Shown here one piece after another: positions 44,020 through 53,750 of a DNA stretch of 64,000 nucleotides. This DNA comes from Filomicrobium sp. GTDB taxonomy: Bacteria; Pseudomonadota; Alphaproteobacteria; Rhizobiales; Hyphomicrobiaceae. The position numbers and the translations under genes are program-made. Each line of letters begins with the position of its first letter. Positions within the stretch are counted from its first letter, which is position 1. The stretch spans positions 1,862,606 to 1,926,605 of the forward strand of contig CP051234.1 in NCBI GenBank assembly GCA_017792465.1. The letters run 5' to 3'. The notes under the pieces are model-generated. The model saw nothing but the letters and a program-made list of their open reading frames with translations, was not told the origin of the DNA and ran no database searches.

Positions 44020-44847
44020 TCAGTCGTTGTCGGACCGACTTCGAAACGGCAAAGCCAAACTCCACAACAGCTTGGTCGGGCTTGCAGATTGGTAGCTGCT
44101 GAGACCGATCGTCATGCCCTCATGACCTTTTTCAGGTTGGGCGGTGTAGGTGCCAAAAAGCCGATCCCAGACCGACAGGTTGAAGCCGTAGTTGGAGTCA
44201 TGCTCGCGCCGGATGACGGAATGATGGACGCGGTGCATGTCGGGGGTGACGACGAAAATCCGCAGCAGTTTGTCGAGCCACGCGGGTAGCGCGATATTGG
44301 CATGGTTGAACATGGCGCAGCCGTTGAGGATGACCTCGAAAACAACGACGGCCAATGCGGACGGTCCGAACACGAAGACAAGTACAATTTTCCAGAGCAT
44401 GGATAGCGCGATCTCGACCGGGTGGAATCTAATCGCCGTTGAGACGTCGATATCGCGGTCGGCGTGGTGCACCTGGTGTAGTTGCCAGAAGATCGGCACC
44501 TTGTGCGAGACGAAGTGTTGAAACCAGATCGCCAGATCGAAAACCAATAACGCCAGGATAAATTCGAGCCACTGCGGCCAGTCGACAATATTGAAAAGCC
44601 CCAAGCCGTTCGTTTCGCAGTAGACCGCGGCGGCAACAGCGACGAGCGGCACGGCGAGCGCTCCCATCAACCTGACGACCAAGGTATCGAGCGCGACGAT
44701 CGAAAAGTTGGTGAGCCAGCGGCGCGGCTTGGGCGTCGAGAGTTTGCGGCGGGGGATCGCCAATTCAACGAGCGCCATCGCGATCAGAATTCCGGCGAAA
44801 ACCGAAAATCGCAGGACCGGCTCGCTGAGGCCTGGCAGAATTTCCAT
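44020..44847 (-). CDS. Sterol desaturase/fatty acid hydroxylase family protein
   Basis: A 275-residue membrane protein with four to five helices and the eight-histidine pattern of the integral-membrane di-iron hydroxylases: HFVSHK, HQVHHAD, NHANI and HRVHHSVIRREHDSNYG. It would hydroxylate or desaturate a lipid at the inner membrane. The substrate is unknown; bacterial members act on sterols, carotenoids, ornithine lipids or hopanoid-related lipids. Confidence 0.9.
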   Translation of the reverse strand: MEILPGLSEPVLRFSVFAGILIAMALVELAIPRRKLSTPKPRRWLTNFSIVALDTLVVRLMGALAVPLVAVAAAVYCETNGLGLFNIVDWPQWLEFILALLVFDLAIWFQHFVSHKVPIFWQLHQVHHADRDIDVSTAIRFHPVEIALSMLWKIVLVFVFGPSALAVVVFEVILNGCAMFNHANIALPAWLDKLLRIFVVTPDMHRVHHSVIRREHDSNYGFNLSVWDRLFGTYTAQPEKGHEGMTIGLSSYQSASPTKLLWSLALPFRSRSDND

Positions 44848-45001
44848 TACGTCTTTCTCAGTACTGCGTTGGCGTTTGATCGGTTATAGCTGCATCCTCG
44901 AAATAATATGCCACACGATGGCGTGTGCGGGCTGTTATCTCCCAATTGCGGAGGTGAGGAACTCGCGCTGCGTCAAAGCAAGTGTCTGGGGAATATGCTG
45001 A

Positions 45002-45649
45002 ATGGTTGAACTCCTAAGTGAACGGCCCGATGACGGACAACCTGTTGCGCACATCCTGTTGACGCATGGGGCGAGCCAACCGATGGACAGCCGTTTCTTC
45101 GAGACGTTTGTGCCGATGCTGCTTGCACGCGGGATTGCCGTCACGCGGTTCGAGTTCGCCTACATGCAAAAGATCCGCGAAACCGGCAAGCGCCGCCCAC
45201 CGCCGAAGATCGAGACCATGTTTCCTGAATTCATCGAGGCACTCGACCAGTTCCGCGAGACTTTAGAGCCGGGTGCGACAGTGTTGATCGGCGGCAAATC
45301 GATGGGCGGGCGGATCTGCTCGATGCTGGCCGATGAACTCTATGAGGCGGGCAAGATCAACGGGCTCGTTTGCTTGGGCTATCCGTTTCATCCGCCGAAA
45401 AAACCAGAAAGCCTGCGCACCGCGCATCTGGAAAATCTCAAGACCCCGGCGTTGTTCGCGCAAGGGGATCGCGACCCTTTCGGCACTAAAGAGGACGTCG
45501 CCGGTTACGAATTATCGCCGTCGATTACGTTCCACTGGGTTGGCGATGGCGATCACGACTTCGGGCCGCGTGGCAAAAGTGGGTTCACGCGCAAAGGCAA
45601 CCTCGAGGTGACGGCGCAGGCGATCCGGGACTTCGCTGAACGCGTTTAG
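45002..45649 (+). CDS. Alpha/beta hydrolase, KANL3/Tex30-like
   Basis: A 215-residue compact alpha/beta hydrolase. It opens with LLTHGASQPMDS, the nucleophile elbow GGKSMGGRICSM follows, with Asp in AQGDRDPFGTKED and the catalytic His in WVGDGDHDFGPRGKSG. This is the pattern of the KANL3/Tex30 group, whose substrates are unknown. GGGGAA precedes the ATG. It ends 7 bp before the convergent MFS gene. Confidence 0.87.
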   Translation: MVELLSERPDDGQPVAHILLTHGASQPMDSRFFETFVPMLLARGIAVTRFEFAYMQKIRETGKRRPPPKIETMFPEFIEALDQFRETLEPGATVLIGGKSMGGRICSMLADELYEAGKINGLVCLGYPFHPPKKPESLRTAHLENLKTPALFAQGDRDPFGTKEDVAGYELSPSITFHWVGDGDHDFGPRGKSGFTRKGNLEVTAQAIRDFAERV

Positions 45650-45656
45650 TCCATCC

Positions 45657-46892
45657 TCATTCGGCCGGAGCCGGTGGCGGCGCCATGGCCGGTTCAGGCA
45701 CCTTGTTGGGTAACAGGCTGGCGACGATGAAGACGCTGGCCGACGTCATCGCCAATATGCGGAACAAGGTATCGAAGCCCCAATTAGCGTGGATCCAGCC
45801 GATCAGCGGCAGTGATATCGCCAGGATCGTAAAGGTCAGCACGAAGCGGGTGCCGTAGATCGACGCGCGCGATTCCGGCGTCGCCGTCTTGCCGATGATG
45901 TAGTCGTTGATCGGCAGTTGGCCGAACGAGCCCATCACGAAAAATAGCGAGACAAGAAGCGCCCACCATCCAGTCAGCCCGGGCATCAGCGTAAAGCACA
46001 CGACCTGCACGCCCGAGACGATGAGGAAGATGGTTCGCGGCCCTAGTGAATCGAGAAGATGCCCGACGGCCAATTGCGTTACGGAAGATGCTGCCGCGAC
46101 GAGGAATGTCGCCCAGCCGATCATGGTTGCGGTTTCGGCAATTCCGGTGAGGCGTTCTTCGAAAATCTTTGGCAGTGCGAACGTCACCGACTGGAACACC
46201 AAGGCGGAAACACCCGTCGTGTAGAGCACGATGATTGTGATGCGTAAGAAGAGGTCGCGATTGTCTTCGGGCAAAAGGCTTGCCTTCTTGGACTTGGGCG
46301 CCGCCTTGCGGGCTGCCTGGCGCTGGCCTGGCAGATGCACAACCTCATTCCACATCAGCGCCAGGTAGCCGATCCCCAGACCGAACGACACCAAGCCCGG
46401 CAGCAGGAACGCCGAGCGCCAGCCGGTTGAATCGATCATCAAACCCGTCAGCAGCGCCGCGCCGCCAACGCCCAGGTTGCCCCAGATGCCGTTTAAGGCG
46501 AGCGCCATGCCGGTGCGCTTGGCGCCGTCGACGACAAGCGTCAGCCCGACCGGGTGGTAGATCGCCGCGAACATCCCGACGAAGAACAATCCGACCGCCA
46601 TCTCAGTTGGCGTGCGGGCAAAAGCGCAGGCCATCGCAGAAATGCCGATGCCGAAGAAAAAGACCGTCATCATGCCTTCACGGCTCCAGCGGTCGGCGAA
46701 CCATCCCGCGGGCAACGAGAAAATCCCAAAGGCGACAAAGCCTGGTGTCGCGTAGGCGATCAGCTCGGCGTAGGCCATGTTCCATTCGGAGCGCAGCACA
46801 AGGGCCGCGACCGTGGCGAAGACCAACATGACCAAATGGTCCAGGAAGTGCCCGACGTTGAGGAAGAGGAAATGAAGGCGGGCTTTGGTCAC
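45657..46892 (-). CDS. MFS transporter
   Basis: A 411-residue major facilitator with twelve predicted helices. The conserved loop between helices 2 and 3 reads GWFADRWSREG, and the region near helix 4 is VGMFAAIYHPVGLTLV, resembling the fosmidomycin-resistance/drug efflux branch. A long cytoplasmic loop with charged residues (AARKAAPKSKKASLLPEDN) separates the halves. GTG at 46892 with AAGGA upstream is preferred to GTG at 46946. The substrate is unknown. Confidence 0.87.
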   Translation of the reverse strand: MTKARLHFLFLNVGHFLDHLVMLVFATVAALVLRSEWNMAYAELIAYATPGFVAFGIFSLPAGWFADRWSREGMMTVFFFGIGISAMACAFARTPTEMAVGLFFVGMFAAIYHPVGLTLVVDGAKRTGMALALNGIWGNLGVGGAALLTGLMIDSTGWRSAFLLPGLVSFGLGIGYLALMWNEVVHLPGQRQAARKAAPKSKKASLLPEDNRDLFLRITIIVLYTTGVSALVFQSVTFALPKIFEERLTGIAETATMIGWATFLVAAASSVTQLAVGHLLDSLGPRTIFLIVSGVQVVCFTLMPGLTGWWALLVSLFFVMGSFGQLPINDYIIGKTATPESRASIYGTRFVLTFTILAISLPLIGWIHANWGFDTLFRILAMTSASVFIVASLLPNKVPEPAMAPPPAPAE

Positions 46893-47076
46893 GGAGCGTC
46901 CTTGGTGAAAAGAGTGCAGCTTACGGATCGCTGGAGACTTGCGCACAGCGGCCGTGCGTTGTCGGTCTCAAGCCGCAACCTTCTAGCGCATCTCGCAGCT
47001 TTGAAGCTACTTCTTCAGCTACAGGCGCGGTCGCATTTTCGTGAAGGATTGCCGAAATTGCGGCTGGCCGATTGGT

Positions 47077-47490
47077 TCAGGGTCGCTGATGGCGGGCGAC
47101 GGCGGCGCGGGCAAGGGCGGCGCAAGTCAGCCGGGAGAGGCCAAGGCGTCTGGCCAGGAGATCCAAGAAGCGGCGCTCTTCGGGGCGCATGACCTCGTCA
47201 GATGCGGCAACTTCGCACGACAAGACGTAAGCGGTTTCGCGCAGGTTTTCCGGCAACGCTTCAGCGATCGCATCGAGCAGGCTGTTCAGCCCGTCGGGGC
47301 CCGACATCAACTGACCGCAGGCCTGGGCGTGCTGCACCAGGGTCGATTCATCGAAACCGTCGAAAGCCGGGAGCTCCTTAACTATGGTCCCGATGCGCTT
47401 CAATTCGGTGTCGGACATCTGGTTGTCAGTCGCCGAAGTGGTCACCATGGCGTAGATGAGCGCTTCCTGGGGCGTCAGATTGCTCGGCAT
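47077..47490 (-). CDS. TerB-like tellurite resistance family protein
   Basis: A 137-residue helical protein of the TerB/DjlA family: LTPQEALIYAMVTTSATDNQMSDTELKRI at the start, with ELPAFDGFD and SCEVAASDEVMRPEERRFLDLLARRLGL at the end; the acidic residues are probably metal-binding. These small soluble proteins are often found at the membrane periphery in stress responses. No other ter gene is near. ATG at 47490 gives the conserved start; the longer opening upstream is not conserved. Confidence 0.8.
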   Translation of the reverse strand: MPSNLTPQEALIYAMVTTSATDNQMSDTELKRIGTIVKELPAFDGFDESTLVQHAQACGQLMSGPDGLNSLLDAIAEALPENLRETAYVLSCEVAASDEVMRPEERRFLDLLARRLGLSRLTCAALARAAVARHQRP

Positions 47491-47754
47491 TCTCAAGTCT
47501 CCGGTAGGGGTTTGCCTCACGTATCTAGCCGGTCGGGGCGCCCATTCAAGTCTCGCTTGCAGGTTGTATCGACAGAGAATAGCTGTGAACTGGGCGCTGG
47601 CGCGTTGACGGCGGACATCCGGTGCAACTAGGTTCCGGGCTATAACAGCAACACGCAGCAAAGCCGGCTGGGGGTTACGGGCCGAACCCGTAACAAACCA
47701 AGCGGGCATTTTGGTGCTTCCGGCGAATTTCAGAACAAATATCGAAGGCAATCC

Positions 47755-49386
47755 ATGTCACGCGACCTCGACCCCGCCCTTTTCGCAGCAACCGGCGATG
47801 CCAAAGCCTGGCCTTTCGAAGAGGCGCGGCGGCTGATCAAACGCCTGGGACGCTTGAAGGACGGTGCGGACAAGACGGTGATCTTCGAGACGGGTTACGG
47901 GCCGTCTGGATTGCCGCACATCGGCACCTTCGGCGAGGTGGCGCGCACATCGATGGTGCGCCACGCCTTCGAGGTTCTGACCGAAGGCAAGCGCAAGACA
48001 CGGCTCATCTGCTTTTCGGATGACATGGACGGGCTTCGCAAAGTGCCGACCAACGTCCCCAATCAGGAGATGCTGGCAGAGCATCTGGAAAAGCCATTGT
48101 CGCGGGTGCCCGATCCGTTTTCGAACGACTATTCGAGCTTTGCGGCACATAACAACGCAAGGCTGAGGGCGTTCCTCGACCGCTTCGGCTTCGAGTACGA
48201 ATTCTTTTCGGCAACCGATTGCTACACCTCGGGCATGATGGATGAGACGCTTCTGCGGATGCTCGAAGTCTACGATCAGGTGATGGACATCATCCTGCCG
48301 ACGCTCGGGCCTGAACGTCGCGCGACCTACTCGCCGTTTCTTCCTGTCTGTCCGCGCACGGGCAAGGTCCTGCAGGTGCCAATGATCGAACGGCATCCTG
48401 ACAAGGGCACCGTCGTTTACGAAGACCCCGAGACGGGCGAGAAGGTCGAGACGAAGGTCACCGGCGGCAGCGTCAAATGCCAGTGGAAGGCCGACTGGGC
48501 GATGCGCTGGACTGCCCTTGGCGTCGACTACGAGATGGCCGGCAAGGACCTGATCGACTCGGTTAACCTGTCGTCGAAGATTTGCCGGGCGCTTGGCGGC
48601 ACGCCGCCGGAAGGCTTCAACTATGAACTCTTCCTGGATGAAAACGGCGAGAAGATTTCGAAGTCCAAAGGCAACGGCCTGACGATCGAGGAGTGGCTGA
48701 ACTACGCCAGCCCCGAAAGCCTCAGCCTCTACATGTTCCAGAAGCCGAAGACGGCCAAGCGGCTGTTCTTCGACGTTATCCCGCGCGCCGTCGATGAATA
48801 CTTCCAGCACCTCAACGCCTATCCCAAGGGCGAGGCGAAGCAGAAGCTCGACAACCCCGTCTGGCACATTCACAGCGGTGAGCCGCCTGCAGACACGCCG
48901 CCGATTACGTTTGCGCTGCTGCTCAATCTGGTGTCGGCGTCGAATGCGCACGACAGTTCAATTCTATGGGGCTTCATCAAGCGGCTGGCGCCGGACGCAA
49001 CGCCGGAAAACAATCCCAAACTCGACGAACTGGTCGGTTATGCGATCCGCTACTACGCAGATTTCGTCGCGCCGACCAAGAAGTTCCGTTTGCCGAGCGA
49101 CCGCGAACGTCAAGCGCTCGAAGCTTTGGATAGCCATCTCGCGGATGCGCCAGCGGATGCCAATGGCGCCGATTTGCAGAACATCGTTTTCGAGGCCGGC
49201 AAGGACAACGGATACGCCAAGGAAGAGCTGCGCGAGTGGTTCAAGGCGATCTACGAAGTGCTGCTGGGCTCGAGCCAGGGACCGCGGTTTGGATCGTTCA
49301 TCGAGCTTTACGGCATCGAGAACACGCGGGCGCTTATCGAAAAGGGTCTCAAGGGCGAATTGGCCGGAGACGCCGAGGCGGCCTAG
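47755..49386 (+). CDS. lysS: Lysyl-tRNA synthetase, class I
   Basis: A 543-residue class I enzyme, the archaeal-type LysRS found in many alphaproteobacteria instead of the class II form. The HIGH-type motif is [11 protein letters not shown] (about 43-53), the KMSKS-type motif is [10 protein letters not shown] (about 300-309). A zinc-binding-like region is absent or small here. It charges tRNA-Lys in the cytoplasm. Full length, with no operon partner. Confidence 0.95.
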   Translation: MSRDLDPALFAATGDAKAWPFEEARRLIKRLGRLKDGADKTVIFETGYGPSGLPHIGTFGEVARTSMVRHAFEVLTEGKRKTRLICFSDDMDGLRKVPTNVPNQEMLAEHLEKPLSRVPDPFSNDYSSFAAHNNARLRAFLDRFGFEYEFFSATDCYTSGMMDETLLRMLEVYDQVMDIILPTLGPERRATYSPFLPVCPRTGKVLQVPMIERHPDKGTVVYEDPETGEKVETKVTGGSVKCQWKADWAMRWTALGVDYEMAGKDLIDSVNLSSKICRALGGTPPEGFNYELFLDENGEKISKSKGNGLTIEEWLNYASPESLSLYMFQKPKTAKRLFFDVIPRAVDEYFQHLNAYPKGEAKQKLDNPVWHIHSGEPPADTPPITFALLLNLVSASNAHDSSILWGFIKRLAPDATPENNPKLDELVGYAIRYYADFVAPTKKFRLPSDRERQALEALDSHLADAPADANGADLQNIVFEAGKDNGYAKEELREWFKAIYEVLLGSSQGPRFGSFIELYGIENTRALIEKGLKGELAGDAEAA

Positions 49387-49641
49387 GGTCGCCTGACCCG
49401 CTTTCGCGCTATTCAAGATCTTATAGGGGGTGCGCCGCTTCATCGCGTCGGCGCGGTCGCTGTCCCCTGCCGGATCGATTTAACCCTTTGATATGTCGGG
49501 CATTCAATGCATTGCCCGCGCCTACTCTCGCTGTGAGCACAAGTTCGCGTGCGGACCAAATGGCGCAGCCCACTTGCCCGCGATGGCTGCTAGCACGAGC
49601 CTGAAGCGAAATTGTCTATCGGTTGATAGGGAGTTCAGTTC

Positions 49642-50358
49642 TTGCGCAGTGGGCAGCAGATCGGGGTCGTCATCCCGGCGCTCAATGAAGAAGAAGCCAT
49701 CGGCAAAGTGATCTCGGAAATTCCCGATTGGGTCGACAAGATCATCGTCGTCGACAACGGCTCTGTCGATCGGACCGCTCTATATGCACGAGCGGCCGGT
49801 GCCAAGGTCGTGCGTGAAGACGAACCTGGTTATGGCGCGGCTTGCCTTGCCGGGCTTGCTGCTCTGCCGCCGGTCGATGTGATTGTCTTTCTTGACGGCG
49901 ACTATTCGGATTACCCTGAAGACATGGAGGCGTTGGTCGCACCGATTGTCGGTGGCGGTTACGATCTGGTGATCGGCTCGCGGGTGCTCGGCAAACCGGA
50001 ACGCGGTTCGCTGACGCCAGTGCAGATGTTTGGGAATTGGCTTGCCACGCGCCTCATCCGCCTGTTCTGGGGCGTCAAATTCACCGATCTTGGTCCGTTC
50101 CGAGCCATCAGCGGAAATGCGCTCAACGCCATCGGCATGGCCGACCGCAATTACGGATGGACGGTGGAAATGCAGGTCAAGGCGGCCAAAGCCGGACTGC
50201 GGTGCATGGAAATCCCTGTGCGCTACCGTCGGCGTATCGGTTCTTCAAAGGTTTCAGGCACGGTACAAGGTTCCATCAAGGCCGGCGTCAAGATCCTGTC
50301 TGTGATCGGCTGGCAGGCACTCGCGGGCGCACCAAAAAGGCCGGCGACGAGCAATTGA
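49642..50358 (+). CDS. Glycosyltransferase family 2
   Basis: A 238-residue GT-A enzyme. GVVIPALNEEEAIGKVI and IIVVDNGSVDRT bind the nucleotide sugar; the metal motif is in VFLDGDYSDYPEDM; FTDLGPFRAISGNAL and the late VEMQVKAAKAG match the dolichyl-phosphate mannose synthase-like branch. It lacks the C-terminal membrane helices of some relatives. The start is TTG at 49642 with GGGAG before it; no ATG serves. It lies 31 bp before def, so it may share transcription with def-fmt. Confidence 0.85.
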   Translation: MRSGQQIGVVIPALNEEEAIGKVISEIPDWVDKIIVVDNGSVDRTALYARAAGAKVVREDEPGYGAACLAGLAALPPVDVIVFLDGDYSDYPEDMEALVAPIVGGGYDLVIGSRVLGKPERGSLTPVQMFGNWLATRLIRLFWGVKFTDLGPFRAISGNALNAIGMADRNYGWTVEMQVKAAKAGLRCMEIPVRYRRRIGSSKVSGTVQGSIKAGVKILSVIGWQALAGAPKRPATSN

Positions 50359-50389
50359 CCCATCCCCGCGAAGCGCTTATTTCAAGGGC

Positions 50390-50896
50390 ATGAGCAAGCT
50401 AGACATCATCAAAATTCCTGACCCGGTACTTCGGGAAATATCAGCGCCGATTGAGACCGTCGACGACGATCTGCGGCGCCTGATGGATGACATGCTTGAG
50501 ACGATGTACGACGCGCCGGGCGTGGGGCTGGCTGCGGTGCAGGTCGGTATTCCGAAGCGGCTGATCGTGCTCGACGTGAATGGCGACGAGGCCAACCGTC
50601 AGCCGATCGTGATGGCGAACCCTGAAATCGTCCGTCTTGGCGATGAGCTGCGCACCCACGAGGAAGGCTGCTTGTCGATCCCCGACGTGCACGTCGAAAT
50701 CGAGCGGCCGGGCGATCTTACCGTGCGCTACGTCGACCGAGACGGGAAAGAGCAAGAACTCGATGCCGATGGGTTGCTTGCCACCGCGATCCAGCATGAG
50801 GTCGACCACCTCGAAGGCAAACTTATTATCGATTTTCTTTCGCGCCTGCGCCGGGACATGGTGATCCGCAAATTCCGCAAGGCGCTGCGCGCTTAA
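50390..50896 (+). CDS. def: Peptide deformylase
   Basis: A 168-residue metalloenzyme that removes the formyl group from new polypeptides. All three motifs are intact: GVGLAAVQVG, EEGCLSIPDV with the Cys ligand, and QHEVDHLEGKL with two His ligands and the catalytic Glu. Length is normal. fmt follows 39 bp later, the usual bacterial def-fmt pair that adds and removes formyl groups. Confidence 0.97.
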   Translation: MSKLDIIKIPDPVLREISAPIETVDDDLRRLMDDMLETMYDAPGVGLAAVQVGIPKRLIVLDVNGDEANRQPIVMANPEIVRLGDELRTHEEGCLSIPDVHVEIERPGDLTVRYVDRDGKEQELDADGLLATAIQHEVDHLEGKLIIDFLSRLRRDMVIRKFRKALRA

Positions 50897-50935
50897 TTCC
50901 ATTGGCGACGCACATTCAAGGAGTGCTCCGTTTCC

Positions 50936-51874
50936 GTGCGTATTGTCTTCATGGGAACCCCTGATTTTTCCGTTCCGACGCTCAAGGCCCTGATCGATGC
51001 CGGCCATGAGATCGTTGCGGTTTATTCGCAGCCGCCGCGGCCTGCCGGGCGGGGGATGAGCGAACGCCCGTCGCCGGTGCATGCCTTTGCTGCCGAAGCC
51101 GGGCTTGAGGTCCGCAATCCGATCAGCCTCAAAGGCGAGGCGGAGCAGGAAGCCTTCAATGCGCTTGATGCCGATGCGGCGATTGTCGTCGCTTACGGGC
51201 TGCTGCTGCCGAAGCCGATCCTCGACGCGCCGCGCGAGGGTTGCTTCAATCTGCACGCCTCGGCGCTGCCACGCTGGCGCGGTGCCGCTCCCATTCAACG
51301 GGCGATCATGTCGGGTGACGCCGAGACGGCCGTCATGGTGATGCGGATGGCAGAAGGTCTCGATACGGGACCCATTTGCCTTGGCGAGCCGATTGTGATC
51401 GGTCCCGACGAGACCGCGCAAGAGCTTCACGACGCGCTGGCATCGGCTGGAGCCGGTCTTATGGTCCGCGCGATGGAGATGCTCGCAAGCGGCGGCCTCA
51501 CTGCGACGCCGCAAGCGAGCGAGGGCGTCACCTACGCTGCCAAGATCGACAAGGCCGAGGCCCGGATCGATTTCTCGGCGCCAGCCTCCGAGGTGCACAA
51601 CAAGATCCGCGGATTGTCGCCGTTTCCTGGCGCGTGGTTTGAGATCGAATCCAATGGCAAGCGTGAGCGCGTCAAGGCGTTGCGATCGCAAATGGCGGAC
51701 GGCGCTGGTGAACCCGGGCAGGTGCTGTCGGCAAACAAAGAGCTGGTTGTCGCCTGCGGGGAAGGGGCGGTAAAGCTTGTCAGGGTGCAGAGGGCTGGCA
51801 AGAAGCCCTGCGCTGTCGATGAGTTTTTGCGCGGCTTTACGCTCGCTGAAGGCAGCATATTGCCAGCGGCGTAG
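50936..51874 (+). CDS. fmt: Methionyl-tRNA formyltransferase
   Basis: A 312-residue enzyme that formylates initiator Met-tRNA with 10-formyltetrahydrofolate. The Rossmann part has [15 protein letters not shown] and [14 protein letters not shown], the catalytic [20 protein letters not shown] with its Asn-x-His, and the C-terminal OB-like domain ends near FTLAEGS. The start is GTG at 50936, with AGGAG rather far upstream. The usual truA follower of Hyphomicrobiales is absent. Confidence 0.96.
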   Translation: MRIVFMGTPDFSVPTLKALIDAGHEIVAVYSQPPRPAGRGMSERPSPVHAFAAEAGLEVRNPISLKGEAEQEAFNALDADAAIVVAYGLLLPKPILDAPREGCFNLHASALPRWRGAAPIQRAIMSGDAETAVMVMRMAEGLDTGPICLGEPIVIGPDETAQELHDALASAGAGLMVRAMEMLASGGLTATPQASEGVTYAAKIDKAEARIDFSAPASEVHNKIRGLSPFPGAWFEIESNGKRERVKALRSQMADGAGEPGQVLSANKELVVACGEGAVKLVRVQRAGKKPCAVDEFLRGFTLAEGSILPAA

Positions 51875-52007
51875 GCGGCAGCTGTCTCTGCTTACAGCCG
51901 ATTGCGGAGGGCTCCGCGTTAAGCATGGTTCGAGATGCTTGACGAGCCACACACCTTTCCCGCTATTCTCCTTAACATACAGCATGTTGCCTTGGAGAAT
52001 TGCGATC

Positions 52008-52358
52008 ATGTCTCATCTCAAAATCGCTGCTATCCTGATTGCCGGTTGCGCGACGGTTGCTGCCTCAAGCGCGGCGCTGGCTGGCGAAACGATCCGTATC
52101 GAACCGCGTCCGTTCTATGGTGCGGCCGTGACGATCGAGGAAGGTGTGCGCGTTTTCCGTCCGCTGCCGCCGACGAGCAAGGTTATCGTCAATCCGGACG
52201 GAGAGACGCCGCTGTCGCTCGGGTTCAATGAGACGACGGTCAATCAGAAGAGCTACAATTATCACAAGCACCAGCACAGCGGTGAAACGAGCGGCGGCCA
52301 CTATACCGGCAGCGCCTACTATTTCTCCGGCGGCCGGATCGGTGGCTTCAAGCGCTAG
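52008..52358 (+). CDS. Small secreted protein, His/Tyr/Gly-rich tail, unknown
   Basis: Not recognised. A 116-residue protein with a clear signal peptide (HLKIAAILIAGCATVAASSAALAG, cleavage near ALA-GE). The mature part has EPRPFYGAAVTIEEGVRVFRPLP and a tail rich in His, Tyr and Gly (YNYHKHQHSGETSGGHYTGS). The tail could bind metal or be flexible. It is probably periplasmic or external. A GGAG site precedes the ATG by 10 nt. Confidence 0.7.
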   Translation: MSHLKIAAILIAGCATVAASSAALAGETIRIEPRPFYGAAVTIEEGVRVFRPLPPTSKVIVNPDGETPLSLGFNETTVNQKSYNYHKHQHSGETSGGHYTGSAYYFSGGRIGGFKR

Positions 52359-52499
52359 GCTCGCCCATCCGCGTCGCCGCTTTGGGCAGCGCCTTTTGGA
52401 GGCTAGGCATTAGACAAGACGATGCGCGCGCCGAAACACATCGGCGCGTTCGTTTTTGCGCTCGCCAGTGCAGGCGTGCGCGTAAACAGCCTTGAAGGC

Positions 52500-52796
52500 T
52501 TATTCGGCGGCTTCGATGAACTGATCGACAGAGGTTTCGAGCGGCATCTCGTTCAGCATGCCGAGGGCGTGCAGATAGACTTCGAGAATGCCTTCTTCTT
52601 CCTGACGCTCAACGGCCGATTTCTTGCGCAACTGGAGAATTTTGCGCATCGCCTTGACGTCAAAACCAATGGCCTTTGCTTCGGCAAACTTGTCCTTGAT
52701 GTCAGAGGCAATCGCCTTCTTTTCTTCCTCGAGACGCTCGATCTGCTCGATGAATTGGCGCAACTGTGCCTGCGTCGAGGCCTGAAGGGTCGTCAT
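52500..52796 (-). CDS. gapR: GapR (DUF2312) nucleoid-associated protein
   Basis: A 98-residue all-helical protein matching GapR of Caulobacter: [27 protein letters not shown], then [20 protein letters not shown] and [16 protein letters not shown]. GapR binds overtwisted, A/T-rich DNA ahead of replication and transcription forks and stimulates topoisomerases. It is a good lineage marker for alphaproteobacteria. Complete, single gene. Confidence 0.95.
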   Translation of the reverse strand: MTTLQASTQAQLRQFIEQIERLEEEKKAIASDIKDKFAEAKAIGFDVKAMRKILQLRKKSAVERQEEEGILEVYLHALGMLNEMPLETSVDQFIEAAE

Positions 52797-53134
52797 GGGC
52801 CCACCTATACAAAACTAGTTTTCAGGGTGTCCAAAAACGCGGCACGAAGGACGGTTTACATGTTCAAGCGCGAGACTTCGGCGTGACTTGAACTTTGAAG
52901 GTTCCGGGCTACAGGCCAGGGCCATAACCCGGAACGGTCGCGATATGAAATCTGCCCTCTCCGGCAATTTCAAGGCTTGACGCTATCGGCTTAGACTTGT
53001 GCCTTCAAGTTGGCGCGGCGGGTTAATCCCCGCCAAATTAATGCGGTGGAAAACCTGCTTTCAACGCTCTGGCGGTGCGCTTGGGGCACGGTCGCAGGTT
53101 CGGTGGTCTTCCCATCCAGCCGACGTAACGGCAG
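52797..53134. other. Non-coding gap of 338 bp
   Basis: It lies between gapR and the DUF1244 gene, both on the minus strand. A hairpin GGCGGG-TTAATC-CCCGCC is at 53017-53034, without a T-run. A minus-strand opening (53038-53289) overlaps the DUF1244 gene and has no family similarity. Nothing else is seen. Confidence 0.4.
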
Positions 53135-53458
53135 CTAGTGATCTTTGGGGCGGTTGACCTCGAACTGGGACAGGCTTTCGGAACTTGCCTCTTTCTGGTG
53201 CTTGGCGCGCCACTCATCGTAAGGCTCGCCGTAGATGATCTCGCGCGACTGCGCTTTTGATAGATCCAGTCCCTTTTCCTTGGCCGCATCCATGTACCAG
53301 TTCGACAGGCAGTTCCGGCAAAAGCCGGCGAGATTCATCAAGTCAATGTTCTGGACATCGGTGCGTTCGCGCAAATGGGACACGAGCCGTCGGAAGGCTG
53401 CTGCTTCGAGTTCGGTTCGAGTTGCTTCGTCAATTTCGATTTTGGCGCTATCGGTCAT
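53135..53458 (-). CDS. DUF1244 family protein
   Basis: A 107-residue protein with the DUF1244 pattern: AAAFRRLVSHLRERTDVQNIDLMNLAGFCRNCLSNWYMDAAKEKG and SREIIYGEPYDEWRAKHQ. The Cys-x2-Cys is conserved. The function is unknown; the family is almost limited to proteobacteria and often neighbours gapR, as here. About 20 extra residues follow the usual C-terminus. Confidence 0.92.
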   Translation of the reverse strand: MTDSAKIEIDEATRTELEAAAFRRLVSHLRERTDVQNIDLMNLAGFCRNCLSNWYMDAAKEKGLDLSKAQSREIIYGEPYDEWRAKHQKEASSESLSQFEVNRPKDH

Positions 53459-53750
53459 GAATTCGCGATCTCTCCCGCTTCGAGGTTTATTGGTCAGCGC
53501 AGGCTGGAAATTGCTGATACCTTAGGCCGCTGACTTTCTTGGTGTTTTGGTCGCCATGCCCTATTCGCGGGCGCATGGGCCAGGATTTGATATGCCCAGT
53601 ACATAGGACGGCGGTCGGCGGAATGCCAATCTGCAATCCTTCGCCGCAGCCTTCGCAGGTGCAGCAATCTTCACATCCGCTTGACGCGCAAGCCCCTTTC
53701 GACGCACATCATGACAGAAACAAACGATCCTACCAAAGTATGGGGCGCGA

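Noticed and set aside
47758-48951. 397-residue minus-strand opening in the LysRS gene
   Set aside because: Antisense shadow of a gene with intact synthetase motifs.
50441-52009. 522-residue minus-strand opening across def and fmt
   Set aside because: Antisense to two well-recognised genes; the translation is Arg/His-rich and has no domain.
53038-53289. Minus-strand opening overlapping the DUF1244 gene
   Set aside because: It uses a different frame from DUF1244, is basic and low complexity, and lacks a ribosome site.
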